Assembly: GCF_002217475.1 (NCBI RefSeq)
Contig: NZ_MUHH01000039.1
Location: 1-50,688, forward strand
Origin: Flavobacterium tructae
GTDB lineage: Bacteria; Bacteroidota; Bacteroidia; Flavobacteriales; Flavobacteriaceae
Direction of reading: 5' to 3'
DNA length: 50,688 nt
The position numbers were made by a program, and so were the translations under genes. A model generated the notes under the pieces. The model worked only from the letters and a program-made list of their open reading frames with translations, did not search any database and was not told the DNA's origin. Shown one piece after another: positions 27,732 to 36,414 of the stretch (position 1 is the stretch's first letter; each line of letters begins with the position of its first letter).

Positions 27732-28793
27732 CTATTTTTTTACATTCACTTTTATTGGTGCTTCATTTTTAAGCGACATTACGCCACTGGTAATCAGGGT
27801 ATCTCCGGCTTTTAATCCTGACAGAATTAAAATAGAAGAGTCTGTTCTTGTCGTAGCGTCAACCATAACTTCTTTGGCTTTACCCATATTGGCAATGTAT
27901 ACTTTTTTACCGCTTTGTACCGGAATTATAGCTTCTGAAGGGACTACAATGGCATCTTTTACAATGTTTAGAGGTAGTTTAACATCAGCGAAAGTTCCAG
28001 GGAAAAGCTTTCCATCCACGTTATCCGCAATAGCACGAATTTGCAGTGTACGTGTAGCTACTTCGACTTCCGGCTCGATGGCGTATATTTTTGCTGTATA
28101 AACTTTATCGGAACCTGAAACGCTAAAATCAATAACAGATCCGGATTTTACTTGTGCAGCATATTTTTCAGGTATCGAAAATGTAATTTTTAGCTTACCG
28201 GTATTTACCAGTTTTGCAACCAGAACGGTAGGATTGATGTAGGTTCCCGGCGAAATAGAACGCAAACCAACTTTACCTGAGAACGGAGCTTTAACTGAAG
28301 TTTTGGCGATTTGAGCTCTGATTAGCTGACTTTGTGCCTGTGCAGAGGCATGATCGGCTTTTGCAACGTCAAATTCTTCCTGACTGATGGCTTCCTTCTG
28401 AAGCAATAATTTTGCTCTTCTCTCATTTTCGGCAGCCAGACCTTCACGGGTCACGGCTTGTCTGAGTTGCGCTTTTAGTTCGATGTCATTTACTTTAAAA
28501 AGTACCTGTCCTTTGTTTACAAAACTGCCTTCATTGAAATAAATGCCTTCCACAATTCCGGAAACTTCACTTCGAATCTCAATTTGTTCATTGGCTTCAA
28601 TAGAACCTGATAGTGACAGGTTGTTGTCGAAGGTTGCAGTTTTAACAACTATTCCGGTTACCGTAGTAGGAGTGTCTTTGTCTCCAAACTTTTTCGATTC
28701 GTCGTTTTTCTTTTTATTCGACACGACTCTGTAGGCAATAAAACCTCCTAATACAATGATCAGTAGGGCGTAAACTAAGTTTTTTACTTTCAT
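27732..28793 (-). CDS. RND efflux periplasmic adaptor (membrane fusion protein)
   Basis: Adaptor linking the RND pump to the TolC-like channel. I start at ATG 28793 (MKVKNLVYALLIIVLGGF), giving an N-terminal membrane anchor or signal. A 16-codon extension to 28841 is open, but it begins at the promoter element and cannot be in the transcript. The order is that of MFPs: a lipoyl/barrel half (GSIEANEQIEIRSEVSGIVEGIYFNEGSFVNKGQVLFKVND), a helical hairpin (QLRQAVTREGLAAENERRAKLLLQKEAISQEEFD), the second lipoyl half (KAPFSGKVGLRSISPGTYI), beta-barrel and membrane-proximal domains. It is the first gene of the three-gene efflux set. A TAAATTTG element at 28843-28850 drives it. Confidence 0.9.
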   Translation of the reverse strand: MKVKNLVYALLIIVLGGFIAYRVVSNKKKNDESKKFGDKDTPTTVTGIVVKTATFDNNLSLSGSIEANEQIEIRSEVSGIVEGIYFNEGSFVNKGQVLFKVNDIELKAQLRQAVTREGLAAENERRAKLLLQKEAISQEEFDVAKADHASAQAQSQLIRAQIAKTSVKAPFSGKVGLRSISPGTYINPTVLVAKLVNTGKLKITFSIPEKYAAQVKSGSVIDFSVSGSDKVYTAKIYAIEPEVEVATRTLQIRAIADNVDGKLFPGTFADVKLPLNIVKDAIVVPSEAIIPVQSGKKVYIANMGKAKEVMVDATTRTDSSILILSGLKAGDTLITSGVMSLKNEAPIKVNVKK

Positions 28794-28842
28794 AAACTTG
28801 AGGTAAATGTATTTTTTTTGGTGTATGTTTTCAGTAAGCACA

Positions 28843-28850
28843 CAAATTTA
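28843..28850 (-). promoter_or_regulatory. -7 element of the efflux gene set
   Basis: The minus strand reads TAAATTTG, a full TAnnTTTG match. Transcription should begin near 28836, which excludes the upstream ATG at 28841 and leaves a leader of about 43 nt before the ATG at 28793. Confidence 0.6.
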
Positions 28851-29491
28851 ACTTTTTGTTGTGAAATCTGGAGAGCTTAGCTTTTATTTAACATTTGTAC
28901 GTACAAACATGACATAAAACTTAGATTAGACTCTTTTTCTATGCCAAGGTTTAATACAGAATTAAAAAAAATCAAGATAATTAATCAACCCGTTGGTTTT
29001 AAATAATATAAAAGTCGATTAGTACATAGAAATATAGATCTTATGTCCATATATAAAAAGAAAACATAGTTGCATCTGTATTCAAAATAAGTGAAACGCC
29101 TTATTCAAAAATATTGATTCTCTGTATTAAAGAATAATTGGACCCAACGAGTTAAATCAGTTAAAGTTTACATCTTTTAAGAACTTCTTTTCTGTGGTTT
29201 TACCCACAAAAAGGGTAGAATTACGGGTTCTGCGAATCAAAAAAATCCGACAAAGATATTTTTCGATGTATTTTGTCCGATTTTATTTGCACTTTATCGA
29301 TTTTATTCGTAACATTGATAGGCTTAAACAAAATGATCTGTTTTTTTTGGAATAATAATGTATCTGAGGGTTAAGCGTTAAAATGTGTAGGTTTTTTATT
29401 TGATTTAAAGTTAAAATAGTTAAATAAATAAACAGTGTAATTAACAACTGTTTAGACATTTTTTAAGTTTCAACCCCAAATTTACTTGTTT
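28851..29491. other. Long intergenic region between divergent genes, with a dispersed repeat copy
   Basis: About 640 bp without a supported gene. It holds ACATAGAAATATAG (about 29024-29037) and the 17-bp core AAGTGAAACGCCTTATT (29089-29105), the inverse of the copy at 22048-22064. A short inverted repeat AAACAGT / ACTGTTT lies at about 29431-29454 before the thioredoxin-like gene. No clear TAnnTTTG is seen for that gene. Confidence 0.45.
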
Positions 29492-30088
29492 ATGCTAAAA
29501 AAATTACTCGTTGGTTTATGGATGGCATTGTTGGTTGTAGCTATCTCATTTCTCTTCTGGCAGAATGAATTTAAATACAGTCTGCCTACGCCGGTTCCTC
29601 AAAATTACAAAGCGATAGCTGTAGGAAGTAAGATTGATTTAAAATGCTGTTTGGCAGATCAGAAACCTATTTTTATCCATTTCTTTAATCCCGATTGTCC
29701 TTGTTCCCGGTTTAACATTCCTCATGTTTCGGAACTCATTAAAAAGTATGGCGACCGGATTAATTTCAAAATTGTGGTGCTCAACAAAGAGAGATCTTTC
29801 ACCATAGCCGAAATTCAGAAAAAATTTGATGCTAAAATTCCAGTTTATTTCGATCAGGCAATAGCTAAAAATTGCGGTGTTTTCTCAACCCCGCAAGCTG
29901 TTCTTCTGGATGATTCTCAGAATTTATACTATCGCGGGAACTACAATAAAACCAGGTATTGTACCAATGCCGACAGTAATTATGCTCAAATGGCAATTGA
30001 TTCCTTATTGAAACAGAATCATTCTCCTTCCTTTGATGCTTTAGCTCTGAGAGCTTACGGATGTTCGTTACCAAAATGCAATAAATAA
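29492..30088 (+). CDS. Membrane-anchored thioredoxin-like protein with CPC motif
   Basis: A 198-residue thioredoxin-fold protein with one N-terminal membrane helix (MLKKLLVGLWMALLVVAISF), so the active domain should face the periplasm. FIHFFNPDCPCSRFNIPHV carries the redox motif CPC (Cys69, Cys71), one residue shorter than the usual CxxC, as in the DUF6436-type thioredoxin-like proteins. Later segments FKIVVLN, KIPVYFDQAIAKNCGVFSTPQAVLLDD (with the cis-proline) and YRGNYNKTRYCTN complete the fold. Further Cys lie near the C-terminus (YGCSLPKC). I use ATG 29492; a TTG two codons upstream is possible. It precedes the six-helix sensor by 31 bp and is probably co-transcribed. Confidence 0.8.
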   Translation: MLKKLLVGLWMALLVVAISFLFWQNEFKYSLPTPVPQNYKAIAVGSKIDLKCCLADQKPIFIHFFNPDCPCSRFNIPHVSELIKKYGDRINFKIVVLNKERSFTIAEIQKKFDAKIPVYFDQAIAKNCGVFSTPQAVLLDDSQNLYYRGNYNKTRYCTNADSNYAQMAIDSLLKQNHSPSFDALALRAYGCSLPKCNK

Positions 30089-30119
30089 ACCAAATTCTTA
30101 ACCAAAATCATTTTAATTT

Positions 30120-30974
30120 ATGAAAACAAGAGCCAGTTTGAATGAACAAGATTATTTGCACAATTTCATGTCTACGATGACCCAACGATCGGACACCATT
30201 GTCAATTATGTTTTAGCGATTTATTTTCTGTTTGGAATTGCTTTAGCTTTTAAATATGATACGTTTGAGATCGGGGTAGGAGTAGGTGTTTTAAATTTGC
30301 TGTTGTACTATTCAGCAAAGTTTTTCTTTAAGAAATCTAATTTTTACCAGTATGTGCTAGCTATTGTTTTAGCTATATTTATGGCACAGTATATTTATCA
30401 AATGCATGGTTTATTTGAGATGCATTTTACCGTTTTTATTGCCAGCACGATTTTAATTATATATCAAAACTGGAAGCTTCAGATTCCTTTGACACTTTTG
30501 GTGGTCTTGCATCATGGGGCTTTGGCGTATTTGCAAAATCAGGTTTTCAACGACCCAAAAGGATTACAATTGTATTTCTCGCAGGTTAATTTTGATGTAG
30601 AAACCTTTGTAGTTCACGTCGTTCTGGCGGCAGTGGTATTTTTTATGAACGGGTACTGGGCGTACTATTTTAAAGAACACAGTCAAAACCACATTTCTAA
30701 AATTTCAGACGAATACGAACTAGAGAACATGAAATTGGCTTCTGCAAAGTACAGCTCACTAACCGCTACAAAAGATTATAATGATTTTATTCACAGAACG
30801 ACACTGGATTTGAAATTACCGGTAAGCTCTGTGCTTAAACTTATTGACGTTTCGAAAGGACATACAGACAATGATAAATTATTAAACTATTTGGAGATGA
30901 TGCGTGAAAGTGCCAAGAGAATTGATGATCTGGTAAACGATATTCATGTGAAATCTACTGATAGCAGAAATTAA
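30120..30974 (+). CDS. Six-helix membrane sensor with a HisKA-like tail lacking the histidine
   Basis: Residues about 25-185 are six membrane helices. The block QMHGLFEMHFTVFIASTILIIYQNWK and the later HH resemble the sensor part of a class of methyl-accepting chemotaxis proteins and diguanylate cyclases (motif MHG-x-x-E-M-H-F...YQ/DW...HH). After a linker helix (EYELENMKLASAKYSSLT) comes a two-helix unit that looks like a histidine-kinase dimerisation domain: TTLDLKLPVSSVLKLIDV, then LLNYLEMMRESAKRIDDLVNDI. The position of the phosphorylated His in xHELRTPL is Leu here, and no ATPase domain follows; the protein ends. It may act as a receptor or scaffold, or a dominant partner of a full kinase elsewhere. 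The next gene is an Aer-like PAS protein, 102 bp downstream. Confidence 0.7.
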   Translation: MKTRASLNEQDYLHNFMSTMTQRSDTIVNYVLAIYFLFGIALAFKYDTFEIGVGVGVLNLLLYYSAKFFFKKSNFYQYVLAIVLAIFMAQYIYQMHGLFEMHFTVFIASTILIIYQNWKLQIPLTLLVVLHHGALAYLQNQVFNDPKGLQLYFSQVNFDVETFVVHVVLAAVVFFMNGYWAYYFKEHSQNHISKISDEYELENMKLASAKYSSLTATKDYNDFIHRTTLDLKLPVSSVLKLIDVSKGHTDNDKLLNYLEMMRESAKRIDDLVNDIHVKSTDSRN

Positions 30975-31076
30975 GATAACAAATTGTAGTGTGTTTTAAA
31001 TCAGCTGTTTAATGATTTTAAAATACGGACCTAAGATAAAAAATGGTATTGCTTATTAATTTTAAATACAGGATTT

Positions 31077-31679
31077 ATGGACAACAGAATTACCCGCCCG
31101 ACTCCATCCGACAGAGAAGTCGACTGGAACAAAACAAAAGTATTATTAAGTAAAACAGATACAAAAGGAACCATTTTATATGCAAATGAGGCATTTATTG
31201 ATGTTTCGGGATATGATGAGCATGAATTAATCGGTCACGCTCATAATATTGTCCGTCATCCGGATATGCCGAAAGTAATTTTTAAATTTCTATGGGATAG
31301 CATTAAATCAAGTCAAAACATCCATGTCATTATCAAAAATATGTCCAAAACGGGACGATTCTATTGGGTGGTAACCGATTTTAAAATTATTGCAGATGAT
31401 GATGGTGAAATTGTTGGTTATTTTGGAACCCGAAAATCAGTACCTGAGGAAATCATTACGAAGTTTATTGACCCTCTGTATAAAAAACTGCTGCATATTG
31501 AAGAGGTAAGCGGAATGGGTGCTGCCGAAGATTATTTGATTGGCTTTTTAGAAGAACGCAAAAAAACGTACATGGAGTATATCGATCATTTGATTGCGAC
31601 AGGAAAAGACGACAAGAATAAAATAAGCAAAGGACTTTTTAGTGGTCTGTTTGAAAAGAAAGCAGCTCCTAAAAAATAG
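31077..31679 (+). CDS. Aer-like PAS domain protein without signalling domain
   Basis: The first 125 residues are a PAS domain of the aerotaxis-receptor type: GTILYANEAFIDVSGYDEHELIGHAHNIVRHPDMPKVIFKFLWDSIK, then KNMSKTGRFYWVVTDFKIIADDDGEIVGYFGTRKSV. The string NIVRHPDMP is typical of Aer, where the domain binds FAD and senses redox state. The C-terminal 75 residues are helical and end in a Lys-rich tail (KKAAPKK); no membrane segment, HAMP or methyl-accepting domain is present. It is therefore a soluble sensor. It follows the six-helix protein on the same strand. FAD binding is inferred from the family; the partner is unknown. Confidence 0.82.
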   Translation: MDNRITRPTPSDREVDWNKTKVLLSKTDTKGTILYANEAFIDVSGYDEHELIGHAHNIVRHPDMPKVIFKFLWDSIKSSQNIHVIIKNMSKTGRFYWVVTDFKIIADDDGEIVGYFGTRKSVPEEIITKFIDPLYKKLLHIEEVSGMGAAEDYLIGFLEERKKTYMEYIDHLIATGKDDKNKISKGLFSGLFEKKAAPKK

Positions 31680-32220
31680 CAATTTCATTAGAATATATAT
31701 ACTTCATTGTAAAAGATAAGCATTCAACTTAGAAGAATTTGTCCCCCAACGAATTCAAATCACCAAAAACATCAGTTGTTGAAGGCCTGGTCTTTGCCAC
31801 AATGAAGTATATTTTTTTATACATTTCCATGAGCCTTCGACTTCGCTCAGGGTGACCGTAGTAGTTCTGTATTTAATTTAGTTTCCAAAAGTCTTCAAGC
31901 TGGCTTTTGATGATAGCGATAGGTTTGCATCTAATTTAGTTTTCATAAGCCTTCGACTTCGCTCAGGATGACTACACTATATCTATATCTATATTTATTT
32001 TTACTCAGATTTGACCGTAGTATTCCTTATATTTAGTTTAGCTTTTATAAGTCTTCAACTTGGCTTTTGATGATAGCAATAGGTTTGCATTTAATTTAGT
32101 TTTCATAAGCCTTCGACTTCGCTCAGGGTGACCGTAGTGTCCTTGTTTATAGTATCGGTAGCAATCCTAATCTTAGAATCTCAGCACCTTAGAATCTTAG
32201 CAACTTAGAACCTCAGAACC
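31680..32220. repeat. Repeat-rich intergenic region between convergent genes
   Basis: 541 bp with no gene. It holds a possible MITE (31697-31812), three copies of a GCCTTCGACTTCGCTCAGG repeat (31831-31858, 31947-31972, 32107-32138), and between them two copies of a longer unit with CTTTTGATGATAGC(G/A)ATAGGTTTGCAT. The last 60 bp are a CTTAGAAnCTnAG word repeat. See the findings. Confidence 0.8.
31697..31812. mobile_element. Possible small inverted-repeat element (MITE-like)
   Basis: Perfect 14-bp terminal inverted repeats, ATATACTTCATTGT at 31697-31710 and ACAATGAAGTATAT at 31799-31812, enclose 88 bp without coding capacity. Target duplications are not clear. It could also be a long terminator of the PAS gene, as a T-run follows. 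Confidence 0.35.
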
Positions 32221-34329
32221 TTAACTAATATAATTCCAAATGTTTTTCTTCTTAGTCAGTTCGATAAAAACAGCTTTTAGTATGGCATGTTCCGGTTTTT
32301 GGAGTGGTGCGTCTTCTTTTAGGATTTTCATGGCATAATTACGGGCCAGACCCAGGATATCTCTGTCGCGAACAATGTCGGCAATTTGAAGATTCAGAAC
32401 GCCGCTTTGTTGCGTTCCCATCAAATCACCCGGGCCACGTAGTTTAAGATCTACTTCGGCGATTTCAAAACCATCGTTGGTTTGAACCATGGTTTCCATT
32501 CGTGTTTTACTGTCTGAGCTTAGTTTGAAACTTGTCATCAGAATACAATAACTCTGTTCGGCTCCACGACCCACACGTCCACGTAACTGATGGAGTTGTG
32601 ACAGACCAAAACGTTCTGCGCTTTCAATAATCATTACACTGGCATTGGGAACGTTAACACCAACCTCAATTACGGTGGTGGCTATCATGATATTGGTTTT
32701 ACCTTCAGAAAAACGTTTCATCTCAGCATCTTTATCAGCAGGTTTCATTTTGCCGTGTAGAATAGAAATAGCGTATTGAGGTAATGGAAAATCACGGGAA
32801 ATACTCTCGTAACCGTCCATTAGATCTTTAAAATCCATTTTTTCCGATTCCTGAATCAGTGGATAAACAATATAGATCTGTCTTCCCAGAGCGATTTCAT
32901 CACGTAGAAATTTCCAGACTTTCAAACGATTGCTGTCGTATCGATGAACCGTTTGAATCGGTTTTCGTCCGGGAGGCAATTCGTCAATTACAGAAATGTC
33001 TAAGTCCCCATACAAACTCATAGCCAAAGTTCTCGGAATAGGAGTAGCGGTCATCACCAAAACGTGCGGAGGAATTTCGTTTTTCTTCCACAATTTCGAA
33101 CGCTGTTCTACGCCAAAACGATGCTGTTCGTCAATTACAGCGAGTCCCAGATTCTGAAATTTTACCTTGTCTTCCAGTAGCGCATGTGTGCCAATTAAAA
33201 TTTGCAAACTTCCGTTTTCCAGTTCTTCGTGAATTACTTTTCGAGCTGCAGTTTTACTTGAACCTGTTAAGAGTTTTATATTGATATTTAGTGTTTTAGC
33301 TAATTCAGATAATCCAATAAAATGCTGATTGGCAAGGATTTCTGTAGGAGCCATTAAGCACGCCTGAAACCCATTGTCTATCGCCAAAAGCATGCTCATA
33401 AAAGCGACAATTGTTTTTCCGGACCCTACGTCTCCCTGAAGCAATCGGTTCATCTGGGCATTGCTTCCCATATCCGAACGAATCTCTTTGATTACTCTTT
33501 TTTGAGCATTTGTGAGACTAAACGGTAAATGATTCTGATAAAATTCATTAAAAAACGTTCCTACCATGGTAAAAGCATGTCCTTTTATTTTATGCTTTCG
33601 GATAAGGTTTTTAGTGATTAATTGAAGTTGTATAAAAAATAATTCCTCAAATTTGAGTCGGTATTGTGCTTTCGCCAAAGCATCAGTGCTTTTCGGAAAA
33701 TGAATATTGAATAAAGCGGCTCTTTTAGAAATAAGTCTTAATTCTTCGATTAAATAAGTTGGAAAAGTTTCGGTAAATAAAGCCTGAGTTTCCAGAAACA
33801 ACTGCTCCATTAGTTTGTTAATGGTACGGTTTGAAATTCCTTTATTAGCCAGTGTTTCGGTTGAAGGATAAACGGGCTGCATGGCCGAACGAAGACTTCT
33901 TTCATGTTCGCTCCACAATTCAATTTCCGGATGCGCCATACTAAATTGACTTCCGTATAACGAACATTTTCCAAAAATTACACAAACCTCATTCAGTTTC
34001 AGACTTTCGCGAATCCATTTATGCCCCTGAAACCAGTTTAGATCCATTTGCCCCGTATCGTCTACAAAAGTAGCGACCAGCCGCTTTTTATTCTTTGCAA
34101 ATTCGACGGTTTTAATATTGATTATTTTTCCAATAATCTGCACCTCAGAACCTGTATTCTGAAGTTCGTTAATTTTATAGTAACGCGTTCGGTCTATATA
34201 TCTGTTCGGAAAAAAATTAACCAAATCTCCATACTTATGAATTCCAAGTTCCTTTCGAAGCAGCTGCCCACGACTGGGACCAACGCCTTTTAGGTATTCA
34301 ATGGGGGTTTCAAGGAGATTGTTGGACAT
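32221..34329 (-). CDS. recG: ATP-dependent DNA helicase RecG
   Basis: Branch-migration helicase that remodels stalled forks and Holliday junctions. Normal length (702 residues) and order: an N-terminal HhH/wedge region (VGPSRGQLLRKELGI, then the OB-fold wedge from about 55 to 145), Walker A QGDVGSGKTIVAF (298-310), motif II VIDEQHRFG (398-406), motif III VMTATPIPRTLAMSLYGD, motifs IV-VI including YPLIQESEKMD, IATTVIEVGVNVPNAS and QLRGRVGRG, and the C-terminal TRG region with QTNDGFEIAEVDLKLRGPGDLMGTQQSG. Start ATG at 34329. A strong hairpin lies 55 bp upstream, in the region shared with the divergent gene at 34585. Confidence 0.95.
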   Translation of the reverse strand: MSNNLLETPIEYLKGVGPSRGQLLRKELGIHKYGDLVNFFPNRYIDRTRYYKINELQNTGSEVQIIGKIINIKTVEFAKNKKRLVATFVDDTGQMDLNWFQGHKWIRESLKLNEVCVIFGKCSLYGSQFSMAHPEIELWSEHERSLRSAMQPVYPSTETLANKGISNRTINKLMEQLFLETQALFTETFPTYLIEELRLISKRAALFNIHFPKSTDALAKAQYRLKFEELFFIQLQLITKNLIRKHKIKGHAFTMVGTFFNEFYQNHLPFSLTNAQKRVIKEIRSDMGSNAQMNRLLQGDVGSGKTIVAFMSMLLAIDNGFQACLMAPTEILANQHFIGLSELAKTLNINIKLLTGSSKTAARKVIHEELENGSLQILIGTHALLEDKVKFQNLGLAVIDEQHRFGVEQRSKLWKKNEIPPHVLVMTATPIPRTLAMSLYGDLDISVIDELPPGRKPIQTVHRYDSNRLKVWKFLRDEIALGRQIYIVYPLIQESEKMDFKDLMDGYESISRDFPLPQYAISILHGKMKPADKDAEMKRFSEGKTNIMIATTVIEVGVNVPNASVMIIESAERFGLSQLHQLRGRVGRGAEQSYCILMTSFKLSSDSKTRMETMVQTNDGFEIAEVDLKLRGPGDLMGTQQSGVLNLQIADIVRDRDILGLARNYAMKILKEDAPLQKPEHAILKAVFIELTKKKNIWNYIS

Positions 34330-34383
34330 TTCGGTAATTGTAGATTTTAGATTTTTAGAGTATAGAGCAAAGAATAAAGAGTA

Positions 34384-34439
34384 TAGAGCAAAGAGGCAAG
34401 ATTTTAGAGTAAAATCTATAATCTTGACTCTTTGCTCTA
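34384..34439. repeat. Long hairpin in a divergent intergenic region
   Basis: Arms 34384-34408 and 34415-34439 pair over 25 bp with two mismatches around a 6-nt loop. The arms are built from the word TAGAGCAAAGA. It lies upstream of both recG and the 34585 gene, so it is not at a gene end. A second perfect 10-bp inverted repeat (34443-34452 with 34470-34479, TCTATCTTCG) is next to it; both its arms read TATCTTCG, close to the -7 consensus on either strand. Confidence 0.7.
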
Positions 34440-34584
34440 TTTTCTATCTTCGAATCGCTTTCATAATTGCGAAGATAGATTTTAATTGGGAAATTTGAAA
34501 GTCTGAAATAATTCATTGCCTATTTTAATAAATAAAGATATTGAGTAGATTTGTTCAGATGTTTTTAGACCAAAACCTTACATA

Positions 34585-36351
34585 ATGACTAACGAAGAAA
34601 AAGTTCCTTTTGAAACCATGAATTTTGCTGGTGTTACTTTCAAGGTGATTAACCGACATGAAGCCAACACTATTATTGGTGATCTTACTGATTTTAACAA
34701 TCAAAAAATATACAATGTTTTTGAAGATACCTGGCGTTTTCCGGATTACGAAGACAATCCTATATTTCTCTTAGCGGAAGATGATGTCGAAATGGATACG
34801 TTTGAAATGGATTACAGCACAGATGAAAATCCGGATGTTTTTATACTCGGATTTATTTTCAAAGGCAATCTAACAGTTAAAAAACTTATTAGTTCTTTTG
34901 ATACAGATAATTCACCTGCTCTGATTGTTTTAGGAGAAACAACCACTACAAACATTACTTTGTTTGGAAGTGTACATTATTTAGGCGGCGGCTTAAAATG
35001 CGATTCCCTTTTAGGAGAATACAATCATGGAGAACTTTTTGTGAAGGGTGATGTTACCGCCTGGTTAATCTACAGTGATGATATGTGGATGCATTTTGAA
35101 CGTTTTACAAATGTTCAGGCAATTGTTAATGTGGGGAGACCTGATGTTTTGATTTGCAGTAATCTGACAGATACAGACGGATCAATCGTAACCATTGAAA
35201 ATTACCTTCCTTCGACACACCGATTGAGTGATATCGTAAATGATTCCTTTGTTGAATATTCCGATGATGGTACAGAGATCCTAGGTAACAATTATTATGA
35301 TGATTGCTTTAAGAAAGGACTTTCAATTGTTGATCAAAGCAAATCAGATCAATATTTGTATACTGATTTTCGCGCTCAGTTTAAAGAGGCTGTAGAAACG
35401 ATAGTTGAGATGGAAAAATTCAAAACAGAGGAAAGACTTTACAGCAATATTGGAAATACTACACATTTGTTTGTTTCTTTTGATTATGAAGGAAAGAAAT
35501 ACAGTCAGCTTTCAGAAGAAATTGGAAACGGATTTAATATTAGAATGCGTGGTTTATGGTGTCATGATACTGAAGAAATTACACTGATTCTCGAATATCT
35601 GGATGAAGAGGGAAATCCGAAATACCAATGGATGAATGATGAAACGACAAACGGAATCGAGTTTTATTGTGTAAAACGTGCTGTAATAGAAGCTTTTTAT
35701 TTTCTTACTTCAGAGGCTGAAGAGGAAGATGATGTCGAAATAGAGGAGGATGAAGAATACGATAACAGTTTTTCATTAGAAGAATTTGCTGTACAGTTTG
35801 GTAAATACGCTTTGCCAACAGATTTAGTAAAGTTGTACGAGTTTGAGCAGAAATATGGCCCAGAAACTTATTCGGAATGTTTTGGTTTGACTATTACAGA
35901 AGACAAGACCGGCATTAAAACATGGTCGGAAAAAGAAGAATTTTACAATAGTTTTATCGAGTTTGCAGGAGCCAACGGTTCCGGAAGTTCGTATGCTTAC
36001 TGGTTGATAAATGAGGATTTAAACGATTGTCCTATAGTCGTGTTTGGCGATGAAGGAGGTATTCATATAGTGGCTGAAAATACCAGTAAACTAATTCACC
36101 TTCTCACTTTAGATACTGAAATTTCAGTTGATTTCGATTCGGCTTATTTTTACAAAGACGAAGAGTATTATGAAGAGAATGAGAATAAGGAAGAGTTTCA
36201 GCAATGGGTTAAAAAGGAGTTCAGTCTTGATCCGTTAGAAACCAATGAAGAAACAGAAGAAATTGTAAGCGAGGCTCAAAAGAAATACAAAAAACGACTA
36301 AATGATTTCTTAATCAGTTTTGATATTGAAATAGGTGAAGACGACGAGTAA
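34585..36351 (+). CDS. Acidic two-part protein, C-terminal SUKH (SMI1/KNR4)-like
   Basis: A 588-residue, strongly acidic cytoplasmic protein. The first 220 residues contain strand-rich repeats (PDVFILGFIFKGNLTVKKLI, ALIVLGETTTTNITLFGSVHYLGGG, GELFVKGDVTAWLIYSDD) that suggest a right-handed beta-helix. Residues about 400-570 resemble the SMI1/KNR4 (SUKH) fold: ALPTDLVKLYEFEQKYGPETY, then FAGANGSGSSYAYWL, then CPIVVFGDEGGIHIVAENTSKLIHLL. SUKH proteins often act as immunity proteins to secreted toxins, but many are of unknown role. A poly-acidic stretch (EEEDDVEIEEDEEYD) separates the parts. Stand-alone, divergent from recG, 63 bp before the DUF1697 gene. No toxin gene is adjacent. Function not claimed. 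Confidence 0.6.
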   Translation: MTNEEKVPFETMNFAGVTFKVINRHEANTIIGDLTDFNNQKIYNVFEDTWRFPDYEDNPIFLLAEDDVEMDTFEMDYSTDENPDVFILGFIFKGNLTVKKLISSFDTDNSPALIVLGETTTTNITLFGSVHYLGGGLKCDSLLGEYNHGELFVKGDVTAWLIYSDDMWMHFERFTNVQAIVNVGRPDVLICSNLTDTDGSIVTIENYLPSTHRLSDIVNDSFVEYSDDGTEILGNNYYDDCFKKGLSIVDQSKSDQYLYTDFRAQFKEAVETIVEMEKFKTEERLYSNIGNTTHLFVSFDYEGKKYSQLSEEIGNGFNIRMRGLWCHDTEEITLILEYLDEEGNPKYQWMNDETTNGIEFYCVKRAVIEAFYFLTSEAEEEDDVEIEEDEEYDNSFSLEEFAVQFGKYALPTDLVKLYEFEQKYGPETYSECFGLTITEDKTGIKTWSEKEEFYNSFIEFAGANGSGSSYAYWLINEDLNDCPIVVFGDEGGIHIVAENTSKLIHLLTLDTEISVDFDSAYFYKDEEYYEENENKEEFQQWVKKEFSLDPLETNEETEEIVSEAQKKYKKRLNDFLISFDIEIGEDDE

Positions 36352-36390
36352 TTCTCTGGGAGTTCAAGGTCTCTACAAAATCGAAATTTC

Positions 36391-36398
36391 TATCTTTG
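36391..36398 (+). promoter_or_regulatory. -7 element of the DUF1697 gene
   Basis: TATCTTTG, a perfect TAnnTTTG, 16 bp before the ATG at 36415. Confidence 0.55.
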
Positions 36399-36414
36399 AA
36401 TAAAATTTATAAAA

